In this document: piece by piece, positions 50,938 through 60,377 of the stretch
Numbering within the stretch: position 1 is the stretch's first letter
Layout of the letters: the number at the start of each line of letters is the position of its first letter
NCBI RefSeq assembly: GCF_000150955.2
Contig: NC_011681.1
Coordinates: 47,501-111,500, forward strand
From: Phaeodactylum tricornutum CCAP 1055/1
Taxonomy: Eukaryota > Bacillariophyta > Bacillariophyceae > Surirellales > Neidiaceae
Direction of reading: 5' to 3'
DNA: 64,000 nucleotides
Notes under the pieces: model-generated
What the model saw: only the letters and a program-made list of their open reading frames with translations
Database searches by the model: none
What the model was told of the DNA's origin: nothing
Position numbers and translations under genes: made by a program

Positions 50938-52476
50938 ATGACCAGACGAGCCTTTTTGGCCGTCGCCTTTGTGTTGTCGCTCTTGGCGCAATTTCATATC
51001 CACCGCTCGGGTATATCAATTGCCGTATCGCCATTTTTCGATGACCAAGCTGTCATTCCATCTTTATCGGTAACGGCAAGAGAATGGGAGTATCGAACGA
51101 ATCACCAGCCAGCCGCAACCAATACAGACCCGACGACGGAAAGGGGAATGGATGCTGGTGACTCCGTGTCGAATCTACTCGAGGGCCTTCCCGATTGGGT
51201 GCGCACCTACATTGACTGGCATCAGCTCCAACGCCAAAAATTTCCTGGCACAAAACTGTTTACCGACCCCGCTGCTCCTCCTGTACTCCTGCGGACGTGT
51301 TACCGCATATGTGGCGGCCTACACGATCGATTGGGCAAGCTACCCTGGGATCTGTATCTAGCCAACCAAACGGGTCGCGTCTTGCTCATGAATTGGTGCC
51401 ATCCGGCACCACTTGAAGAGTTTTTGCTGCCTAATTTGCTGGATTGGACCCTACCACGGGATCTAAATGCTGCCTCCGTGGATGACGGAGTCCCCGCTGC
51501 CATGAGGTTGTTTCACAACGAAACAACGTGCCTATGGACCGAAAAGATGATTCCTACTTTGTTCGACGAGGCGTCACACGAGCATAGACCTCGGCCCGAG
51601 TTTTGGTCACACTACTTGGACGAGGGCATTCGCCAAGATAACGTTGCGAGAGGCGATCAGAAACGCCTTCAAGAGAAAAAGGTTGTGCGGCATCGCATTC
51701 TGGGGGGAGAATTGGAGTTTCAGAAGCGACTGGAAATGGCTGGGGAAACGACCGATTTGATCGACTGGACACCGTCCTTTGGCAAGATATTTGGGGTTTT
51801 CTTTCAGCCCAGCTTTGGTGTACAGCGAGAACTGGACAAAGTGTATCGAGATCTGCGTCTAATACCGGGTCAATATTCGGCCGTCCACTGCCGGGTTCGT
51901 CATCCCAAGGGAATAAAAAAGTTTTCCAAAGGAAAAACACCCGTACCGGGCGGCCCTGATCGAGTAGGCTTACTGTGGGAAGGTGAGGGCCGGGAATTTG
52001 CAATTGAAACGGCGGTCCACGCCCTGCAATGTGGACAAACCTTGCTCCACCAGGGCGCCAATGAAATGGAACCCATATACTTTTACTCTGACTCGGAAGA
52101 CTTGGTGCGCTACGTGACGATCGAGCTGCATGACCCCATGTTTGAGAAAAATTACTCGTCCATTTTAGATTCCAACAAGATCCACGCCACAGCTCGCAAG
52201 GTAGTGCAAAGGAGTCGCATTGTGGGGCGGCACGATGGGACAGCTAATCTACATATTGATCGACAAGGGGGAGCTAAACCGACAGCGTATTACGGATCCT
52301 TCGTTGACCTAATGGTTGCGGCACAGTCTCGTTGCGTCACTTACGGAGTCGGCAACTACGCCATGTTCGCTTCCAAAATATCTGGCTCCAGTTGTCGCCT
52401 TCAACACCAAGAAGAATCATGGGGGGTAGACGAAAACAAGAAGGAGCGGACAAAGCTCTGCTCACTCCCGTCGTAG
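50938..52476 (+). CDS. Fucosyltransferase-like glycosyltransferase, secretory pathway
   Basis: 512 residues, no intron needed, starting at ATG 50938. Residues about 3-18 form a signal anchor (RAFLAVAFVLSLLAQF). The block YRICGGLHDRLGKLPWDLYLA, with its GGLxDRL-type motif, followed by RVLLMNW and later PGQYSAVHCRVRHP and FVDLMVAAQSRCVTYGVGNYAMFAS, has the order of GDP-fucose-binding GT-B enzymes (O-FucT/NodZ-like). Potential N-glycosylation sites include NQT and NET. Donor and acceptor are inferred only. It precedes paralogue B of the SGT1/HPAT-like pair by 285 bases on the same strand. Confidence 0.68.
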   Translation: MTRRAFLAVAFVLSLLAQFHIHRSGISIAVSPFFDDQAVIPSLSVTAREWEYRTNHQPAATNTDPTTERGMDAGDSVSNLLEGLPDWVRTYIDWHQLQRQKFPGTKLFTDPAAPPVLLRTCYRICGGLHDRLGKLPWDLYLANQTGRVLLMNWCHPAPLEEFLLPNLLDWTLPRDLNAASVDDGVPAAMRLFHNETTCLWTEKMIPTLFDEASHEHRPRPEFWSHYLDEGIRQDNVARGDQKRLQEKKVVRHRILGGELEFQKRLEMAGETTDLIDWTPSFGKIFGVFFQPSFGVQRELDKVYRDLRLIPGQYSAVHCRVRHPKGIKKFSKGKTPVPGGPDRVGLLWEGEGREFAIETAVHALQCGQTLLHQGANEMEPIYFYSDSEDLVRYVTIELHDPMFEKNYSSILDSNKIHATARKVVQRSRIVGRHDGTANLHIDRQGGAKPTAYYGSFVDLMVAAQSRCVTYGVGNYAMFASKISGSSCRLQHQEESWGVDENKKERTKLCSLPS

Positions 52477-52761
52477 ATTTTATTCAAGTAAATTAGTTGT
52501 GTATTGCACAAGATTTGGCTAGCCAAAACAAAGAAGAGATGTTCGTTAGAGCACAAACTCGTTACTGTAACCGCTGCCTTTCGATAGATAGCTAGCTAGA
52601 GAGAGGAAATAATATCCTGTGGTCTCTTCTTCAGACCTTGAAGTTTCAGGGTTAGGGGCGAATCTTGTCGTCGAGCATGTGTATTTATTACACGGAATTC
52701 TGGAGTGTCGTCACAAATTGCGCCAGGCAAAAGGAGAGTCCCACAAGTGGTCGATGCCACC

Positions 52762-54443
52762 ATGGCAGCCACGACGATTGCGACAAAAGGAGCGTCGCGA
52801 CAAGGCTCCAACTTTCAGTGGGCGTTCATGATGATTGCGTTGTTTTTGGTCGGTACCATGGTATTGCAAATTCAGCAAATTCCGTTCGAAACCGCAGGCG
52901 ACGCCTTGTCCCAGTCCAAGTTCGCGTTTTTGCACCCCAATCAACAAGAATCCCCCGTAGCTCTGCCGTACGAACAGCGAGTTTCGAGTCCCGTGATTAA
53001 CGATGATTCTCCGCCGTATCACGTAGTCTTCAGTACCAGTTGTTCCGCTCAACAGCACTGGGAATCCATGGTCTTTTTCTATCACGCCATGCGGGTAGGA
53101 CAGCGCGGCACCGTGACGCGCATTGCGAGCGGTTGTTCCGAAGAGGAAAGCCAAAGTCTCAAAACCTTCCACGAACGGTACATTCAACCCATGTCCCCTA
53201 ATTTCTTCGTGCACTTTACGCCCGATTATTCCCGACTTCGTCTTTCCGGAGGGAAAGACGCCTACAAGTACATGAACAAGCCCTACGGCCTGCGCCACTG
53301 GATGGAACACGCGTTGGGGATGCGCACCAATCAAACCAATTCCGCCGCGGTCGAGGATGGTATCGTCTTTCTCATGGATCCGGATATGATACTGTTACGG
53401 CCGATCGTGCACGACTTTTCGGACGTCAACAATCACCTTTGGGTGGAAAATGAACCCCTTACCAAGGTTGTGAGGCACGGCTTTCCCATTGCTCAGCAAG
53501 ACGGTTACTTGAATAACGAATGGATGAAGCTCAACTTTTCGTACATAGTGAACCGTCCCGAGGGGGCTTTCGTCAGTCGTCCCGCTTTGGAAGACGGCCC
53601 ACGCTTGTGGAACACGGGTCCTCCGTACCTGGCGACCGTCAAGGATATGTATCAGATTGCCGTCACATGGACCGAGTACGCACCTCGAGTACTCGACGTC
53701 TACCCGAAACTGTTTGCCGAGGTATGTCAAATGTAGATCTTTGTGTCTTAAGAAAGAGAAAGACCGTAGGATATCCGTCTGGTAGTCAACAAAGCCGTGT
53801 TCTAACTCGAGATGGGTGTGTCCCCTGTGTTTTATTTTTCATAGATGTACGGCTTTATCATTGCCACTGTACAGCTCAAGCTACCGCACACTTTGCTCAA
53901 ATCCATTGTAGTGTCAACAACTACAGCCGCGTAAGTTGCTTTACAATCATTTGATGGAGGCTGTCTGATGCTGTGGTGGACCAACCCATTGTCGATCGTT
54001 GTTACAGAAATCGGGAAGGTTGGCCGTTAGTGGACGCGATCCCAGACGACCAGATTTGTGATCCGTCAACGACGGCTAACATGCCGATTGGCTTACACTA
54101 CTGCAAACGGTACATTTTGGAGCGCAACTTTTTTAGCAAGTACCGGCTGCGGAAAAACATAATGGACTGCGATAAGCCCCTGTTGCAGCCACCACCCACC
54201 GATATGGTGGTCCGGAAAATCGACTGGGGGATCTGGCCCCCACGAGCCGATCTTAGCGATCGTAACATCTACAACGAAGAACGCTCCAAAATTCGCAGCA
54301 AGCCGAAGCGAGAAGCTTTTATGCTGTGTAATTTGGTAAGATCCATTAACGAGGCACTACGGTATCACAAAGAGCTGGCGTGCGACGGAAATGCGAATTG
54401 GAACGAAGTGTACAATCTCTATGACGATCCAGCACGACATTGA
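52762..54443 (+). CDS. Golgi-type glycosyltransferase, SGT1/HPAT-like (paralogue B)
   Basis: Three exons, 52762-53721, 53845-53930 and 54008-54443, with GT-AG introns of 123 and 77 bases, give 493 residues. The ATG at 52762 has a good CACCATGG context. A membrane anchor lies at about 20-38. The domain repeats the motifs of paralogue A: YHVVFSTSCSAQQHWESMVFF, RIASGCSEEE, YKYMNKPYGLRHWME, FLMDPDMILLRP with DPD at 206-208, and GPPYLATVKDMYQIA. After splicing it has AEMYGFIIATVQLKL. The introns are placed differently from the single intron of paralogue A, so one copy gained or lost introns after duplication. Confidence 0.84.
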
Positions 54444-54716
54444 AACTACCTTGCTTACTATTAATTGCCGAAACCCATGGCGGAGACACTAAGCTGCACG
54501 CTTCTTTCCGACAGTGAGCTCAACCAAGCGGGATTTATAAACCGCTGTTCCTGCTTACGAAACAGGCAAAAGGATTGGGAGGAATCTTCTGGTATAGAAA
54601 TAAACCTTGTGGTAGAGACGCGTCAAGCGACAGCGTAAGTCAGTTAGTTACATTTTTTTCGCTTGATACTTCGGGATCGGTCTGGGCAGGGCAAAGGATA
54701 AGCCGCTGCGTCATGT

Positions 54717-57626
54717 TCACTTGATACTTTGCGATCGCGATCTGTTCTTCCGTTCTTCGTTCAATTCCCTTTGAGTGCGCTCCAGTATCTCTTTTGAACT
54801 CTTGGCGACCTTTCCCTCTGGAGAGACCTTTGCACTGTCGCAAATTTTCACAGCCGCCCGTGACTGGCCATTGTGATGTCGTTCATCGTCCTTACCGCCC
54901 GATCCAGCAGATCTTCGCCTCTCCCTTGCCTTTCGGTCGTGGAAAGGGGAGGATCGACCCGTGCTGAATCGTCTCTCGCCTCGGCGATCTTTCTGGTGAC
55001 TGTCACCTCGTGCCCGACTGCTACTTCGATGGCCGTCACTTTGGCTTCGAACCTTGCTACGACTCCGCGCCGATCGATGATCGGATCTCGACGTTGGTGC
55101 TCGAGGATCAGCTTTGCTCTCTGACTCGCAGTCCATATTTGCTGTGATGGACATAACATTGGTGTTACCCATCTCAAGCTGATGTATAAACTCCGTAAGG
55201 TTCTTATCTGCCGTCGTTACACGAAGCTCAAAGTCTACACGTCTGTAGCCTTCCTCAATCGTCGGGTTCTCTGCTCCCCAGGTCCGTTTGATTTTTAACA
55301 ACTCCCGTCTAGCTTCCTCTGGCTTCCCTAACGCAGCTAGAACTTCCGCACGAACGGTCCATGCAGTAGCGTTTTCTCGTTGAATCAAAATAACTTCTTG
55401 GCAGTCTTTGAGTGCTTCGAGGTACTTTTTTGACAAAAGCCACGCTTCTGCTCTTTCTGTTCGAAGCATCTCGAACAATGGACAACGAGTTGGTATCAGT
55501 CCAGTTTCCTTAATAGCAGCGGAAAAAAAATCGGCAGCCTCGGCATAGCGGCCACGCTTTACAGAAGCGCGGCCTTTGGTAATGGCGACATGGGTATTCT
55601 GGCATCGATTTAATTCAGTCTCCAGATTGCCATTCTGTTTGTCTCGGTTAAATGTTTCTTGCAAAATGTGGACGCCTTTTTCAGTATCTCCCGAAAGAAA
55701 CAGAGTGTGCCCTCGCAATTCCAGTCCATCCGAATGAGTAGGGTTGAACCTCAGTGCCTTGTTGATCTTTTCCAAGGCAGACTCCACGTTGCCAAGGCCT
55801 ACATCGGCTTTGGCCGCGAGAAACAAGAGTCCTATGTTGTCTGACGTCCTTGCGTGCGGCTTCAAAATGTCTTTACTCCTCTGAAAGTCCCCAATATCGA
55901 GTGCCTGTTTTGCCTCGAAGAGCAATTCCTTTTCGCCTTGAGTCTTGGTCAGTTCTGCTTGAATACGACGAGAGTCCGGGACAACTCTCGACCCTGTTTC
56001 TAGACAATTGTAGGCCGCTTCAAAGTCACCTAGAGCCATTAGTGCCCTCCACTTTCGAATCCATGACTTCTCGTAGGTTGGCAGTAGTTCGATCGCTTTG
56101 TCACAGTCCAACGCACAACTGTCGAAACGCTTTTCTCGAAAGTAAGTAACTGCTCGATTGGAGTACATCTGTGAAACTAGTTCTTTGTGTTGTTCCGACT
56201 CCATGGGAATCTTTCGCATGATTTTTATTCCGTCCGTATACAGCTCACGAGAATTGACTAAATCTCCCTTGTTGAATTTGGCGTTGGCTTGTTTCTTCAG
56301 TTTCTCTGCCTTGTCGATCATTTTCTTTACCCGCTCTGGAGAAAAAAGGGCCCCGTCCGCCACCCCTGCAGAGTCCAAAAGCTGCTTGAAGTCGATTTCG
56401 TCGATTTCGTTCACGGTTTCCATTGGCGATACAGAATCGTTGGTCAGAGCAGAAACGTTGGCACCAAGGCTGTTGATGGACATATTCCAGTCCGTCGATT
56501 GACTGTAAGAAACTTCCAGGTCGTCGTTTTGTTCGTCGTGAGATTGCCTTCGATTCAATTTCCGCTTGAAATCGGTCTTCTCCTCGGACTTGGTGCGTTT
56601 CACGAGATTCGGCGCTTCGTCTCGTTTGGGAGTAATGGGTGCTTTGGCCGGCGAAGGATTCGTCGAAATGGAGTCGTTGATTCCGTTGGTGGTCCAGCGG
56701 GGAGATTCTGGTTGAGGCGAGGCGGGTACCCGATCCGCCACATCTTCTCGCGGTGGAGTATTGAGGAGACCATGGTCGGCCTCGTTGGTGGCCCACCTTT
56801 CACCCATTCCGTGGTCACCACAGCTCGATGCCTTTCCGGGAGTAACCGGATCGTCGGGAGTATTGGATACATCCGTGTCCACCGGCGATGGTGATCGAAG
56901 CTCATTGTGCCCATTTGGTACCATCCGCATACTGTCTTCCGCGGAGGCGTTGGTCGCGGATTCCGTCGAACCCATCCACGCGGTGGGGTCTACTAGCTGT
57001 TCCCCCGCGAGCAGTCCGCGCAAGCTCCGGCTCTTGCGCTGCGGCGTAGCCGGCGCGTGCGTCCGAGCCACCACCGGTCGTGGATTTGTGTTCCTCCTCT
57101 CCTGTACCTTTTGGCGACAGAACAAGGCGGACATGGAATGACTCTGCGAGTCCCTCAACGAAGGCCGTCCGGGTGTGTGTGCGACCGTCGTGTCGGCCGA
57201 TCTTGTTTCCTCCGCCGCGTGACCTTCCGCGTGTGCCGACACGTCCCCGTAGTCTCCACTCCAATCGCAACGGTTGCCGTGCAAACACGCGACTTGCACT
57301 TGTTGGAGTGTTCGAAACGCCAAAGGCTGCGTTTGTGCGAGTGGTTGCAGAGCCAGGTTGACCCCGTGTATCCGGAGCGCCGTCGTCCCTGGTGTCACTG
57401 GGTCGGGCAGCGTCACGTTGACGCGGCACGTGGGACAGAGACATTCCGCCGGCCGGTGTTGCCGACAGTGTTGTTCCACCCACACGTGCCAGCACTGCCG
57501 GCACGACGCGTGGGAACACGGAGCGGTCACGACCGCATCGAGGTCGACCAAATTCTGACAGAACCCGCACACAAACACACTGTAGTGCTTGTCGTCCGAT
57601 AGGACTTGCGTGAGCTCAAACCCCAT
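54717..57626 (-). CDS. RING finger - TPR protein with an RS-like tail
   Basis: 969 residues from the ATG at 57626; the frame opens upstream at TTG. A C3HC4 RING-type finger occupies residues about 20-67 (C20-x2-C23, C37-x-H39-x2-C42-x2-C45, C64-x2-C67). A TRAF-like zinc-finger stretch follows (ACLHGNRCDWSGDYGD, near 115-135). A disordered region runs to about 430. Several TPR repeats follow (AEKLKKQANAKFNKGDLVNS, YSNRAVTYFREKRFDSC and later copies), like those of DnaJC7/TTC co-chaperones. The tail is rich in SR/RS and basic residues. It may be an E3 ubiquitin ligase acting with chaperone clients or RNA-processing proteins; the combination is unusual and its function is inferred. Confidence 0.8.
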   Translation of the reverse strand: MGFELTQVLSDDKHYSVFVCGFCQNLVDLDAVVTAPCSHASCRQCWHVWVEQHCRQHRPAECLCPTCRVNVTLPDPVTPGTTALRIHGVNLALQPLAQTQPLAFRTLQQVQVACLHGNRCDWSGDYGDVSAHAEGHAAEETRSADTTVAHTPGRPSLRDSQSHSMSALFCRQKVQERRNTNPRPVVARTHAPATPQRKSRSLRGLLAGEQLVDPTAWMGSTESATNASAEDSMRMVPNGHNELRSPSPVDTDVSNTPDDPVTPGKASSCGDHGMGERWATNEADHGLLNTPPREDVADRVPASPQPESPRWTTNGINDSISTNPSPAKAPITPKRDEAPNLVKRTKSEEKTDFKRKLNRRQSHDEQNDDLEVSYSQSTDWNMSINSLGANVSALTNDSVSPMETVNEIDEIDFKQLLDSAGVADGALFSPERVKKMIDKAEKLKKQANAKFNKGDLVNSRELYTDGIKIMRKIPMESEQHKELVSQMYSNRAVTYFREKRFDSCALDCDKAIELLPTYEKSWIRKWRALMALGDFEAAYNCLETGSRVVPDSRRIQAELTKTQGEKELLFEAKQALDIGDFQRSKDILKPHARTSDNIGLLFLAAKADVGLGNVESALEKINKALRFNPTHSDGLELRGHTLFLSGDTEKGVHILQETFNRDKQNGNLETELNRCQNTHVAITKGRASVKRGRYAEAADFFSAAIKETGLIPTRCPLFEMLRTERAEAWLLSKKYLEALKDCQEVILIQRENATAWTVRAEVLAALGKPEEARRELLKIKRTWGAENPTIEEGYRRVDFELRVTTADKNLTEFIHQLEMGNTNVMSITANMDCESESKADPRAPTSRSDHRSARSRSKVRSQSDGHRSSSRARGDSHQKDRRGERRFSTGRSSPFHDRKARERRRSAGSGGKDDERHHNGQSRAAVKICDSAKVSPEGKVAKSSKEILERTQRELNEERKNRSRSQSIK

Positions 57627-58672
57627 CACGTCCTTTGGGTGCGGCCCGGAACGAACGACACGCAACAGAACAAATCACTAGTGGACAACCCACGCGACAA
57701 CGATGACGAGGAGAAACGCGGACGACTCTAGGCACGCTTGGGTATTTCGTGCTCCTACTAGTGAGGGGGGAGGGAGGGGAATGCCACCCAAGAGTCGTGA
57801 CGGGTGCGGGGACGAGCGTTCTCCCGAGGAGACTGTGTCTCTGTGCGACTATATGTATATTTGTATGTGTGTATGTGTTCGCTGGTCCAGGATTGAATTC
57901 TACTGTAACCCTGGAAACACATACAAAGCATGGACCAGTTATTAGGTTCTCGTACGGCAATGGCGGTAGTGTATATACGCGCGTAGCTGTATCATACTCC
58001 GCAGGTTCGTTCGATTGCTCGGTACCGTACGGTACGGTACGGCCCCAGTACACACACAGTTTGGTTTTTGGATGGGCGGACTGGACTCCTTGGACGTGTC
58101 GCGTCGTGATGCGAAACAAACAATTTGGTCCTTGAGTGATGTGGGTGTGGGTGGGATCGGGTCACCTGGTCATTCCTATGTAACTCTACAACAACTAAAG
58201 CCTTTCGGGGAATGAATTGTGACTCCCCGAATGTCCAACTGACGGACGTTCCATAAGAATCCAAAATCCAACGTCGGCGCAGAGATTGGACCGACAAAGT
58301 GCCTCGCCCCTTACCTTGTTTCATGATCGAGAAGTGTCCCGTAAACTATTCGGGTGCATGTGCTCCTCAAGGAACCCCTTCCCCCTTTCGATCCGAGATC
58401 GGCCATTCTCCGGCTAGGATGGCACTACTTCCTGCTTGTAATCTGACAGTACCGGAGTACCCGTCACCACCATCCAAAAATATCGCCCCCCAATCTCTTT
58501 CTTTGGTCGGTCGGTCGGTCGGTCGCGAGAAGGAAAACGACGCCCAAAAACGCCGTTCCGTCACACTCACCGATCCACAGTGGTGTGTTCCATGCATGCC
58601 TTGCATACTCCTCGGTTTGCCTTGACTGTGAAAACACCCATCTCGAGAAGCCCCTTTTTCCGCATCACCAAC
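57627..58672. other. 1-kb divergent promoter region with simple repeats
   Basis: It separates the RING-TPR gene (minus) and the arginine methyltransferase (plus). It has ACGGT-type repeats at about 58020-58041 and four GGTC units near 58506-58522. A TTGACTGTGAA copy lies at 58622-58632, about 40 bases before the methyltransferase start. No gene was seen. Confidence 0.6.
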
Positions 58673-60068
58673 ATGTCGTCGTCCGCTCCGGAAACACCGT
58701 TCTTCGTCAACGCCACTGCCGCAGGCGAGATTCCGTCCTACAACGGAGACGAAAAGGCCAAGGCGACGGATTTCGCCAACTACTTTTGTTCGTACGCCCA
58801 GCTCTACCACCAGAAACAAATGTTGGCGGATCACAATCGAATGGCGGCGTACCACAGTGCCATTCTCGGCAATCAGGACGTCTTCCGGGACAAGGTCGTC
58901 ATGGACATTGGCACCGGCTCCGGCATTTTGGCCGTCTGGGCCGCCCAGGCCGGAGCGCGCAAGGTCTACGCCATCGAATACACGGACATGGCCAAACACG
59001 CCGAGCGAGTCATGAAAGCCAACGGTGTGGATCATATTGTGACGGTTATTCAATCGTCCGTGGAAGACGTCGTTCTCCCCGTGGACGAGGACCAATTGGA
59101 TTGGGAACCCGCCCCCGACGGCCAAGACCAGAAACAGCGCTGCGTGGACATTATCGTGTCCGAATGGATGGGCTACATGTTGTTGCGAGAGTCCATGTTG
59201 GATTCGGTCATTCGGGCTCGTGACAAGTTTCTCAAGAAAAACACGGGATTGATGTTTCCCTCGCACACGACCATGTTTGTGGCACCCGTCAACGACGAAG
59301 ACGAACGCAAGGCTGCCGCCAACGACTACGGGAGGTACGTAGGACGAGAATACGTGTGTGTGTGTACATATGGACCAGCAGCTGTCTAGACCGCGTCTCA
59401 ACCAAATAATTTGTTCTCCACCACTTTTGTCTTTCAACAGCTCCATGTCGGATTGGGCCGAGTTTGCGCAGACCACGAACCAAGTATACGGCGTCAATAT
59501 GGATTGTCTCGAAAAGGAATTTGACCGCGAGCAAAAAGAGTACCACATGCTCAGCTCACGGTGGACCGAACTACCCCCTGAGGCGGTTTTGGCGGAACCT
59601 GCCATGATCAAACAACTCGACATGACCACCTGTACGTTGCAAGATTCTCGTGGGATCGACAAGGACGCCGAGCATTCCGCCTTCGACTTTGAGATCGACG
59701 GTGACGAGATCAACAATCCAATCAGTGGAATCGCTGGTTGGTTTACGGCTGATTTTCGCAGTCGCACCGATGCCGGAGGAAGAGACGCCCCAAAACTGTC
59801 GCACCCAGCCTTTTTATCGACGGGCCCCGAAAATGGATACACACACTGGGGGCAACAAACGTTCTACTTTCTCAGCAGCATTCCTATTTTGAAAGGAGAG
59901 ATAACGCGCCTTACAGGGGCACTCGAGATGATGAGAACGAAAGAAAATTCTCGTCTCTACAATTGCCGTCTAACGTACAGTACTTCTCGCAGAAGAAACG
60001 ACGAACCGCAAGACGGATCCGTATTGATGAAGAGTGGAAAAATCGAACAAGTTTATCAGATTCCGTAG
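58673..60068 (+). CDS. Protein arginine N-methyltransferase, PRMT10-like
   Basis: It transfers methyl groups from SAM to arginines of histones or RNA-binding proteins. Exons 58673-59334 and 59441-60068 with a 106-base GT-AG intron (GTACGT...CAACAG) give 429 residues. Landmarks are the N-terminal YFCSYAQLYHQKQML, the SAM motif D78-IGTGSG-84, acidic E102, and the double-E loop with E164 and E173 in SEWMGYMLLRESM. A THWGQQTFY loop lies in exon 2. The YFCxY opening, LLRESM and the HWGQQ loop resemble plant PRMT10 more than PRMT1. The end reads NSRLYNCRLTYS, also PRMT10-like. The start is the ATG after a TTGACTGTGAA motif; the frame is open further upstream. Confidence 0.9.
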
Positions 60069-60182
60069 TAAGATTGCCATGTGGACAAGCTATCAATTTT
60101 TAATCGGAAGTATCCAAAGCTACGTCTGACTTGCAAATCTTCCCTTCGTTCTTTGCATATGCCAACATTGTCTTTCAATGGT

Positions 60183-60343
60183 CGTTTTCCCCATCTTGCA
60201 AAAAATAGAGGAACTATATACTGCTACTCTACGTATCGTGCTAACACAAAAAGGCTTGTCGGCGTTTTCTCCATTTTGCAAAGAATAGAGGAACTATATG
60301 CTGCTACTCTATGTATCGTGCTAATACACAAGAGGCTTGTCGG
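60183..60343 (+). repeat. 80-base tandem duplication between convergent genes
   Basis: 60183-60262 and 60263-60343 match closely (CGTTTTC-C/T-CCAT, TTGCAAA, AATAGAGGAACTATAT, CTGCTACTCTA, GTATCGTGCTAA, GGCTTGTCGGC). They fill most of the 309-base gap between the arginine methyltransferase and the NOP9-like gene, so they may lie in both 3' untranslated regions. Confidence 0.88.
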
Positions 60344-60377
60344 CTAAGACCTTCTGTCAAATTTGGCAATCTTGGTC

